In this document: piece by piece, positions 5,754-11,217 of the stretch
Position numbering within the stretch: the first letter of the stretch is position 1
Layout of the letters: every line of letters begins with the position of its first letter
Assembly (NCBI GenBank): GCA_036003885.1
Contig: DASYSA010000440.1
Span: 1 to 11,217 of the forward strand
Direction of reading: 5' to 3'
Origin: DASYSA01 sp036003885
Lineage (GTDB): Bacteria; Acidobacteriota; Blastocatellia; UBA7656
Length of the DNA stretch: 11,217 nt
Notes under the pieces: model-generated
Database searches by the model: none
What the model saw: only the letters and a program-made list of their open reading frames with translations
Told to the model about the DNA's origin: nothing
Position numbers and translations under genes: made by a program

Positions 5754-7938
5754 CACTAACTTCCTCCCATTGATAATCGAAGCCGCGATAGCCCTCATCG
5801 TCCTCGTGTTCATCTTCACACGCGTCCTCGTCAACGTCGGCGGACGCGAGATCGCGATCAAAGAACGGCGCTACATGGGCCGCCGAATGCCGCCCGGCCG
5901 GGTCGTGGCCACTGCCGGCGAAGTGGGAATCCAGGCCGAGGTGCTCAAGCCGGGCCTCCACCTGATCAAGTGGCCTTTCGAGAGAGTGGTCCGTAAGGTC
6001 CCCCTGGTCGAGATCGGTTCCGATGAGTTGGGCGTGATCGAAGCCATAGACGGAGATCCAATGCCGCCAGGCCGTGTCTTCGCGCCCGACCGCGCGATGA
6101 ATGCGCACAACAACTTTCAGGACCCGATCGCGTTCATTACCCAGGGAGGAGTCAAAGGCATTCAACTTCGCACGCTCCCGCCCGGCTTGTGGCCGATTCA
6201 CCCTTACCTGTTTCGCATATCGGTTGCGAAAGTAACGGTGATTCCCCAGGGCAAAGTCGGCATTGTCACCGCGGCTGATGGGGCGCAACTCGACGCCGGT
6301 CGACTGCTGGGTCGAGCTATTGAAACCCACCGGAACTTTCAGGACTCCGAACAGTTCATAGTCGCGGACGGACAGAAGGGACCGCAGGTGGATATCCTCA
6401 CGCCTGGAACCTATCGTATCCTGACAGACTCGATACCGCTCGAAGGCGGGGACAACAAATGCGGCCTGTTTTCCGTTCGTCTGGCCGAAGCAACTGTGAT
6501 CAACGAGAATCAGATCGGCCTCGTCGAGGCGCTCGATGGCGCGACCCTGGACCCACGCGACTACGTTGCCACAACGATCGAAGGACACCACAACTTTCAG
6601 GCCGGACATGAGTTCATCGGCCGAGGCGGGCAGCGCGGCCCGCAAAAGGATATCCTGCTGCCGGGCATCTACTATGTGAACCCCATGTTGTTTAAGGTGA
6701 TTTTCGAAAGCGCCAAGGAGGTAAAGCCCGGCGAAGTCGCTGTTGTTGTTTCGAATGTCGGCAAGGACCCATCGGAAGAAATACGAAAGGCAATGGCGGC
6801 CAAAATCCGCGAGAGAATCGAGCGTGAAGAGACGGAGCAGGTAACAGCCGCGGCAGCGCGGCTCGACCGCGCCGACGATGGCTTGAGCGTGGCCCAGATT
6901 GCGCAGGAGCTGAGAAATACCGATCCCGCGGATTGCCGCCTGGACGAAGGAGCACATGAGGCTTACGTGGTGCCCGGCGGATATCGCGGTATTCAGGAGA
7001 CGGTTGTAGGTCCCGGCCGCTACTACGTCAACACGCTTGCGATGACTCCTATAGTCATACCGACTACAAACCAGACGGTTGAGTGGACTGCGGAGGAGGT
7101 CGGGAACACATTCAACCCATTCGAAGTGATCTCGAAGGACGGATTCACCATGCAGTTGGAAGTGCGCGTGGTCTTCAGGGTCAAACCCGAAGATGCTCCT
7201 TTCATGGTTGCAAAGATCGGCTCAATCGACCGGCTTGTTCAGAACGTTATGCACCCGCTGATAGATTCGATTTTCCGAAATCAGGCATCCGAGTCTTCGG
7301 CGATGGCGTACCTGCAGAACCGCCACGAAGAGCAGGAACGGGCGGAGGCTCGAGTGCGGGCACACCTGCTGAAGTATCACGTGGACGTGGTGAATGTTCT
7401 GATCTGTCACATCCATCTGCCCGAAGAGCTGATGAAGACTCAAACAGAGAAAGTACTCGCGGAGCAGCGGTTGAGTATGTTCGACGCTCAGCGAGAGGCT
7501 GAAGAGAGGCGCATCCAGTTGGAGAAGACGACGGCTCACGCAAACAATCAGAAGGATCTTATGCAGGCGACGGTCGGCGTAGAGATCGCGGGCAAGCGCT
7601 CGGAACAGCGCAAGGCTGAAGCAGACGGCGAGGCGCACTACATCCTGGCCACAGGTAGGGCCGAAGCCGAGAAGGTGCGACTGATGGGTGAGGCACAAGG
7701 CGTGGCCTATACCGAGCAGGTAAGAGCGCTTGGCGCACAGGGTGTCTCACTCATTGAGACCCTGAGAGTGATAGGCGAGAAGAACGTTCGCATCACACCT
7801 GATGTGCTGGCCTCGGGTGGAAGCGGAGAAGGTGCGGGGGGACTTGGGACATTGCTGTTGCTGAACCTCTTCCGCGAGCGCTTGAGCCTCAGCGAAGGTA
7901 ACGAAAACGGAGCAGCATTGACGAAGACGAAAGCCTGA
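5746..7938 (+). CDS. SPFH/band-7 (flotillin-like) protein with tandem N-terminal modules
   Basis: The protein has 730 residues, much longer than ordinary flotillins or stomatins. Residues 7-25 form a membrane helix, followed by a basic stretch (REIAIKERRYMGRR, 34-47) that suggests a cytoplasmic body. Repeated modules follow: a short one (about 51-90), then three clear copies at about 93-165, 168-252 and 255-325. These share a VGIVxAxDGxxLxxGR start, an IExHxNFQ middle, and a GGQKGPQxxILxPGxY end. A fourth module (about 328-438) is split by a charged helical insert (about 343-395). The SPFH domain proper spans about 440-560 (GFTMQLEVRVVFRVKPEDA; YHVDVVNVLICHIHLPEEL). A long coiled coil rich in Glu, Arg, Ala and Gln covers about 562-665, and LGTLLLLNLF lies near the end. 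SPFH proteins build ring or cage assemblies on membranes. The repeats, SPFH and coiled-coil order resembles major vault protein, but homology is not shown. Confidence 0.9.
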   Translation: MNNTNFLPLIIEAAIALIVLVFIFTRVLVNVGGREIAIKERRYMGRRMPPGRVVATAGEVGIQAEVLKPGLHLIKWPFERVVRKVPLVEIGSDELGVIEAIDGDPMPPGRVFAPDRAMNAHNNFQDPIAFITQGGVKGIQLRTLPPGLWPIHPYLFRISVAKVTVIPQGKVGIVTAADGAQLDAGRLLGRAIETHRNFQDSEQFIVADGQKGPQVDILTPGTYRILTDSIPLEGGDNKCGLFSVRLAEATVINENQIGLVEALDGATLDPRDYVATTIEGHHNFQAGHEFIGRGGQRGPQKDILLPGIYYVNPMLFKVIFESAKEVKPGEVAVVVSNVGKDPSEEIRKAMAAKIRERIEREETEQVTAAAARLDRADDGLSVAQIAQELRNTDPADCRLDEGAHEAYVVPGGYRGIQETVVGPGRYYVNTLAMTPIVIPTTNQTVEWTAEEVGNTFNPFEVISKDGFTMQLEVRVVFRVKPEDAPFMVAKIGSIDRLVQNVMHPLIDSIFRNQASESSAMAYLQNRHEEQERAEARVRAHLLKYHVDVVNVLICHIHLPEELMKTQTEKVLAEQRLSMFDAQREAEERRIQLEKTTAHANNQKDLMQATVGVEIAGKRSEQRKAEADGEAHYILATGRAEAEKVRLMGEAQGVAYTEQVRALGAQGVSLIETLRVIGEKNVRITPDVLASGGSGEGAGGLGTLLLLNLFRERLSLSEGNENGAALTKTKA

Positions 7939-7971
7939 GGCAGTCAGGCAAGAAGGTTAGGGCAGATGTGC

Positions 7972-7995
7972 AGGGGCGGCCTCGAGGCCGCCCCT
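7972..7995 (+). terminator. Perfect 24-bp palindrome ending the SPFH operon
   Basis: AGGGGCGGCCTC is followed at once by its exact reverse complement, GAGGCCGCCCCT, 34 bp past the stop at 7938. A short T-run (about 7998-8001) follows, so it is a plausible intrinsic terminator. Being palindromic, it could also act for leftward transcription from the cytochrome gene. It shares its GGGGCGGCC stem with the hairpin at 4584-4605. Confidence 0.65.
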
Positions 7996-8029
7996 CACTT
8001 TTCATTCTTGGCCGTTTGAGGTTGGGCCC

Positions 8030-8137
8030 TCTCACCCCGCTGGGGTGAGAACTCCTCGCATGCTATAGACATTTCACCCGCTCGGGTAGGTATCGCTCGC
8101 CGTCGGTTTCTACAAACATTCAACCACTCCGTGGTTG
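8030..8137. repeat. Array of three stem-loops with related linkers
   Basis: The stem-loops are 8030-8050 (TCTCACCCC-GCT-GGGGTGAGA, 9 bp), 8076-8087 (ACCCG/CGGGT) and 8121-8137 (CAACCAC-TCC-GTGGTTG, 7 bp). The second and third are each preceded by a related linker, CTATAGACATT (8063-8073) and CTACAAACATT (8110-8120), 47 bp apart. The stems differ in sequence but are all self-complementary and share an ACCnC core, so pairing rather than sequence seems conserved. This looks like a decayed tandem of a dispersed hairpin unit. It fills the convergent gap between the SPFH and cytochrome genes. Confidence 0.65.
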
Positions 8138-8167
8138 TTTTAGCCGTCCGGTTCGCACTGATCCCTT

Positions 8168-8443
8168 CTACTTTTTGGCCGGCTTGTAGTCCACCAGCCA
8201 CTCCGGATCGACCGCATCCGCATTGCGTCGCGTTTTCTCTTTGAGCAGCCACTTGCCGCGCGCATTGTGACCCTCTCCACCTTCAGCCTTGAGGTGACAG
8301 AATCGACAATCCTTGGCGCCGAACTTCTTAGCCTGCTCCACGAATGGCGGATATGCCAACGACGGGGTCGTTATTAGTCCTACGACTGTTCCTACGAAAA
8401 TTAGTGCGAAAGTGATTCTCAACCTCTTCACGGTTCCCCCCAT
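8168..8443 (-). CDS. Small secreted mono-haem c-type cytochrome
   Basis: The product is 91 residues from the ATG at 8443. A GTG at 8431 is a good alternative: it follows a GGGGGG run and gives an 87-residue form with a cleaner signal peptide (VKRLRITFALIFVGTVVGLI, then TTPSLA). Numbered from the GTG, the mature part begins near YPPFVEQAKKFGAKDC and carries one haem-binding CRFCH motif (Cys42, Cys45, His46). There is no Met after the motif. The only other His is His55 in GGEGHNARG, so the sixth haem ligand is either that His or absent. It is likely periplasmic and electron-carrying or haem-sensing, with no partner gene in view. The 91 residues are short for a full class I cytochrome c fold. 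The haem-motif call is firm; the role is not known. Confidence 0.82.
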   Translation of the reverse strand: MGGTVKRLRITFALIFVGTVVGLITTPSLAYPPFVEQAKKFGAKDCRFCHLKAEGGEGHNARGKWLLKEKTRRNADAVDPEWLVDYKPAKK

Positions 8444-8466
8444 TTCAGCTAATTAGTATGATCGAC

Positions 8467-8491
8467 TTGTGCGCAACCCCTTGCGCCACAA
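8467..8491. promoter_or_regulatory. Inverted repeat upstream of the cytochrome gene
   Basis: TTGTGCGCAA and TTGCGCCACAA are reverse complements except for one extra base, separated by CCCC. The repeat lies 24-48 bp upstream of the cytochrome ATG, in the gap with the LysR gene. It could be a regulator site or a hairpin; no convincing promoter pair was identified around it. Confidence 0.4.
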
Positions 8492-8559
8492 CCCCACAAT
8501 TCTACTAGTTTTCTGCAACCAAGCCTGTGCGCATCTGCGGTGACGCGTCCTTCATCAGC

Positions 8560-8599
8560 CATTCGATGCTGGTCGACTACTCATTCGATGCTAGTTGAC
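8560..8599. repeat. 22-bp tandem duplication across the lysR stop codon
   Basis: CATTCGATGCTGGTCGAC (8560-8577) and CATTCGATGCTAGTTGAC (8582-8599) match at 16 of 18 bases, 22 bp apart. The right copy contains the stop codon of the LysR gene (8591-8593, read on the minus strand). In the left copy the matching triplet reads CAG in place of TAG. Confidence 0.6.
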
Positions 8600-9568
8600 G
8601 ACATCGTTCGCAGTCTCTCCACCGGAGCCCTCGGCGCCCAGCGTAGCCTCCTTCTCTCCGTCCGCCGGATCCCGAAGCAGCGACTCTGACAGCGAGTTGA
8701 TCACGGCCAGAAAGGCGCGCGCAGCATGCGAATGCGCATCCGTACGCCGCCTGACCACCCACAGAGTGCGCTCGTGACGGAAGCCTTCAACCGGCACGAC
8801 GATCAATTCACCCCGCGTCGCTTCCTCCTGAACGCACATTCGCGGAACAAACGCCACGCCCAGATTCATCGCCACAAATTTCTTGATCGTCTCGATGGTA
8901 GCGATTTCCGTCGTGATGTTCAACGGCGTCTGGAACCGCCTGAACACGTCGATCACCTTCTCGCGAGAAGGTGAGTGGACGTTGTGGGCTATGAAGGATT
9001 CGGCGCCCAGCTCCCTGATGTGAACCCTCGAATGGGCTGCCAGTCGATGTTGCGGGCTGACGACAAGCGCCAACTCGTCCCGCATGATCAGGGTGCCCTC
9101 GAGGTCGCTGTCGTCTGGAAGAAACGATAGGATCGCAAAGTCGAGGTTGCGTTGACGAAGTTCATAAGGCAGACGTGCTGACACCTGCCGAAACACCTCG
9201 ATCTTGATCTTGGGATTCTGTTCCCGGAAGGTCAGGATGAGCCTCGGAAGCAGGTAGAGGCTCGTGCTCTCGTTAGCCCCGATGCGTATTCGCCCGCTCT
9301 GCAGGCTGTGCAATTGCAGCAGCGCAGTCAGCGTTTCGTCCCTGAGGTTCAAAAGACGTTTGGCGTAGTCGTAGAGCACGTCGCCCGAATCGGTCAGCAC
9401 ATAGGCATTGCGATTGGTTCGGTCGAACAGGGGGGCGCCGATCTCCTGTTCGAGTTTGCGCAGCGACATGCTCAAGGCGGGTTGAGTGCGAAAGACTCGC
9501 TCGGCCGCTTTGTGGAAGTTACCCTCCTCGACCATCGCGACAAACATTTCGAGTTGCATCAGTTCCAT
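8591..9568 (-). CDS. LysR-type transcriptional regulator
   Basis: At 325 residues this is a slightly long LysR-type regulator. The N-terminal winged helix-turn-helix (about 1-65) is typical: MQLEMFVAMVEEGNFHKAAE, then TQPALSMSLRKLEQEIGAPL and FDRTNRNAYVLTDSG. A linker helix to about 90 leads into the periplasmic-binding-protein-like effector domain (about 92-295: GRIRIGANESTSLYLLPRLI; LDFAILSFLPDD; IETIKKFVAMNLGVAFVPR). The last 30 residues are charged, low in structure and probably disordered. The gene follows leuB on the same strand after 116 bp that hold an inverted repeat, so it could be read from the leuB transcript or its own promoter. LysR regulators most often control an adjacent gene, but the effector and target cannot be inferred. 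The ribosome site (AAGAAACTC before the ATG) is weak. Confidence 0.93.
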   Translation of the reverse strand: MELMQLEMFVAMVEEGNFHKAAERVFRTQPALSMSLRKLEQEIGAPLFDRTNRNAYVLTDSGDVLYDYAKRLLNLRDETLTALLQLHSLQSGRIRIGANESTSLYLLPRLILTFREQNPKIKIEVFRQVSARLPYELRQRNLDFAILSFLPDDSDLEGTLIMRDELALVVSPQHRLAAHSRVHIRELGAESFIAHNVHSPSREKVIDVFRRFQTPLNITTEIATIETIKKFVAMNLGVAFVPRMCVQEEATRGELIVVPVEGFRHERTLWVVRRRTDAHSHAARAFLAVINSLSESLLRDPADGEKEATLGAEGSGGETANDVVN

Positions 9569-9592
9569 GAGTTTCTTATATCAACGGAGACT

Positions 9593-9677
9593 ATCCGCGA
9601 ATAACGCGAATCTCGCTAATTGAACCCCCCGAGTTGAAAGCAATGCCCTATTCGCGCTATTAGCGTTATTCGTGGAT
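9593..9677. repeat. Inverted repeat between leuB and the LysR gene
   Basis: ATCCGCGAATAACGC (9593-9607) pairs with GCGTTATTCGTGGAT (9663-9677), 15 positions including one G-T wobble. A 55-nt loop holds further ATTCGCG/CGCGAAT complementarity. It lies 8 bp past the leuB stop and 25 bp upstream of the LysR start. It could serve as a leuB terminator, an autoregulatory site or a repeat remnant; no T-run follows on the minus strand. Confidence 0.6.
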
Positions 9678-9684
9678 TCTTACG

Positions 9685-10779
9685 CTAACCGCCTGCCGCC
9701 AATCGCTGGCCGGCCACCTCGCTGGAGATCGCCAGGCCGACCTCACCGGTCGAGGAGTAACCCTCGCTTGTTGCCAGATCGGCCGTGCGCATTCCACGGG
9801 CAATCACTGCCCCGATCGCGATCTCGACCGCACGAGCCTCCGTTTCAAGTCCAAATGAATAGCGCAGCATCATCGCGGCCGACGCAATAGCGCCCAGTGG
9901 GTTGGCCTTGCCCTTGCCCGCGATGTCCGGAGCGGAGCCGTGCACTGGTTCATAGAGCGCGACGCGGCCGCCGAGACTCGCGGATGCCAGCATTCCGATC
10001 GAGCCGGCGATCACCGCGGCTTCGTCGGAGAGAATATCACCGAACATGTTTTCAGTCAGCACAACGTCAAAGCGACGCGGCTCGCGTATGAGTTGCATAG
10101 CGCAGGTGTCGACCAACAGATGTTCGAGCTCTACTTGCGGGTATTCGCCTGAGATGCGGGTGACGACCTGCCGCCACAGTTGAGAGACTTCGAGTACATT
10201 CGATTTGTCCACCGAAGTCACCTTTCGGCGCCGGCGTGCAGCCGCCTTAAAGGCAACATGGGCTATGCGCTCGATCTCCGCAACCGTGTAGGCCATTGTG
10301 TTGTAGGCTCGGAAGGGTCCGCTCGAACCGCCTTCGAATCCGCGAGGCATGCCGAAGTAGAGCCCGCCAAGCAACTCTCGCACGATCAGCATGTCGCATC
10401 CTATGACCAACTCGGGCTTGAGGGGCGACGCCTCAGCCAATTCCTCGTAGACCACTACAGGCCTAAGGTTGGCGAAGGCGCCAAGCTCGCGCCTGATTCC
10501 CAGAAGCCCATCCTCAGGCTTCAGGCCTCGCTGATTGCTGTCATAGCGGGGCCCGCCAACCGCGCCCAACAGAACCGCGCCGCTTGCAAGACAACCGTCG
10601 ATGGTCGCCCGGGGCAGCGGCGTCCCGGTGTTGTCCAGGGCGCAGCCACCGATCAGATATTCGCGGCTTTGAACTTCGTGGCCGAACCTCTCCGCCACCG
10701 CGCGTACCACATTCAGGGCTTCGGAAGTAACCTCAGGACCTATGCCGTCGCCCGGCAAGACCGCGATGTCGAGCTGCAT
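9685..10779 (-). CDS. leuB: 3-isopropylmalate dehydrogenase
   Basis: LeuB oxidises and decarboxylates 3-isopropylmalate to 2-oxoisocaproate with NAD+, the third step of leucine synthesis, in the cytoplasm. The 364-residue length is typical. Motifs are LPGDGIGPEV (8-17), the LeuB-specific LLGIRRELGAFANLRP (92-107) with the substrate arginines, RELLGGLYFG (134-143), Lys192 and Asp225 of the active site, NMFGDILSDEAA (244-255) with metal ligands Asp248 and Asp252, and the NAD-binding HGSAPDIAGKGKANP (280-294). The arginine-rich helix replaces the serine-containing loop of isocitrate dehydrogenase, so the assignment is secure. The start has GGAG about nine bases upstream, overlapping the stop region of the cupin gene 11 bp before it. 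This indicates an operon. leuA, leuC and leuD are not in the window. Confidence 0.97.
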   Translation of the reverse strand: MQLDIAVLPGDGIGPEVTSEALNVVRAVAERFGHEVQSREYLIGGCALDNTGTPLPRATIDGCLASGAVLLGAVGGPRYDSNQRGLKPEDGLLGIRRELGAFANLRPVVVYEELAEASPLKPELVIGCDMLIVRELLGGLYFGMPRGFEGGSSGPFRAYNTMAYTVAEIERIAHVAFKAAARRRRKVTSVDKSNVLEVSQLWRQVVTRISGEYPQVELEHLLVDTCAMQLIREPRRFDVVLTENMFGDILSDEAAVIAGSIGMLASASLGGRVALYEPVHGSAPDIAGKGKANPLGAIASAAMMLRYSFGLETEARAVEIAIGAVIARGMRTADLATSEGYSSTGEVGLAISSEVAGQRLAAGG

Positions 10780-10790
10780 CTCTTATCTCC

Positions 10791-11165
10791 TCACACTGCC
10801 CACAGCAGTTCGTCGGGATGGCGATGAAGGAAGCGATCTTCACCAGTGATCCAGTCTAGCCGCGTGGGCGTGCAGATGTCTATCGCCACCGTGTCTTCAA
10901 GGACCTCGGAAGAATGCTCCGTGCCAGGCGGGATCGACAGCATCTGATTCGGCCCCAGCGTGACCTCTCCGTTCGGGAGATGAAATCGCCACTTGCCGGT
11001 CAGCACGATCACTACCTCTTCGCTCTCGTGTTTGTGAGTCTGAGTCACAGCGCCCTGCATCACTTCGACTCTGGCGACCATAATGTTCTCACCCAATGCA
11101 ACTTTTCGTCGATAAAGCTCTGATATCGCCTCAGGCTTCATCTTGTCCCAATCATAAAAACCCAT
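10791..11165 (-). CDS. Single-domain cupin protein
   Basis: This 124-residue protein is one small cupin barrel. Motif 1 fits exactly as G-x5-HxH-x3-E-x6-G: GAVTQTHKHESEEVVIVLTG. Motif 2 appears as IPPGTEH, giving the usual His, His, Glu and His metal ligands, so a divalent metal site is likely. It resembles the KdgF-like group of small cupins, but the substrate cannot be fixed; binding, isomerase and dioxygenase roles are all known in the superfamily. It has no signal peptide. GGGGGG lies four bases before the ATG and may serve as the ribosome site. Its stop is 11 bp before leuB and contributes to the leuB ribosome-site region, so the two are very probably co-transcribed, with the cupin first. 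Confidence 0.88.
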   Translation of the reverse strand: MGFYDWDKMKPEAISELYRRKVALGENIMVARVEVMQGAVTQTHKHESEEVVIVLTGKWRFHLPNGEVTLGPNQMLSIPPGTEHSSEVLEDTVAIDICTPTRLDWITGEDRFLHRHPDELLWAV

Positions 11166-11181
11166 ACTACCCCCCGGGGAA

Positions 11182-11217
11182 ATGCGAAATTCGAAGTGCG
11201 AAATGCGAAATGAGATG
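11182..11217. repeat. ATGCGAA heptad array at the right edge
   Basis: Four heptads follow one another at 11182-11209 (ATGCGAA, ATTCGAA, GTGCGAA, ATGCGAA), then a degenerate copy that reaches the window edge. The array lies directly upstream of the cupin start, about 16 bp away. A GC palindrome (CCCCGGGG) lies between them. The array may continue beyond the window. Confidence 0.6.

Noticed and set aside
5350..6957. A 535-codon open frame on the minus strand, antisense to the SPFH operon
   Set aside because: It spans the junction of two well-supported plus-strand genes, has no recognisable domain or ribosome site, and its composition is what GC-rich codon bias produces on the opposite strand.
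7995..8252. An 85-codon minus-strand frame beyond the cytochrome gene
   Set aside because: It reads straight through the three hairpins and overlaps the cytochrome gene in another frame; it is a translation of repeat DNA.

Overview
The window is GC-rich bacterial chromosomal DNA. It most resembles a soil-type Acidobacteriota genome. The reasons are Tat-signal NIPSNAP and Gfo/Idh/MocA proteins of the '(S/K)RREF' type, a secreted SUMF1-domain protein, wide intergenic gaps full of small hairpins, and a large SPFH protein beside housekeeping leuB. The phylum is an inference from gene style, because no rRNA or other marker is present. There is no tRNA, rRNA, CRISPR array, transposase or phage gene.

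Layout. (1) Positions 1-1646, minus strand: an ApbE-type FMN transferase followed after 41 bp by a Tat-exported NIPSNAP-family protein that runs off the left edge. (2) Positions 1647-2013: a divergent gap with a palindromic element of four stem-loops. (3) Positions 2014-4540, plus strand: a secreted SUMF1/FGE-like protein that lacks the FGE catalytic cysteines, then a Tat-exported Gfo/Idh/MocA oxidoreductase. They are separated by a gap with an AAACGYA heptad array and a 19-bp inverted repeat. (4) Positions 4541-5024: a non-coding gap with several inverted repeats. (5) Positions 5025-7938, plus strand: a tight two-gene operon of a membrane-anchored helical protein and a 730-residue SPFH protein with repeated beta-type modules. 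The operon ends at a perfect 24-bp palindrome. (6) Positions 8030-8137: three regularly linked stem-loops. (7) Positions 8168-8443, minus strand: a small secreted mono-haem cytochrome. (8) Positions 8591-11165, minus strand: a cupin, leuB (3-isopropylmalate dehydrogenase) and a LysR-type regulator, all co-directional.

The most interesting unit is 5025-7938. The large protein has an N-terminal membrane helix, four to five repeated modules, an SPFH domain and a C-terminal coiled coil. That order (repeats, then SPFH-like shoulder, then helical cap) parallels the eukaryotic major vault protein, and the gene is translationally coupled to an unrecognised membrane-anchored partner. The second theme is non-coding: most long intergenic gaps carry a separate inverted repeat or short tandem repeat, several of similar design (arms of about 15-23 bp around 55-75 bp).
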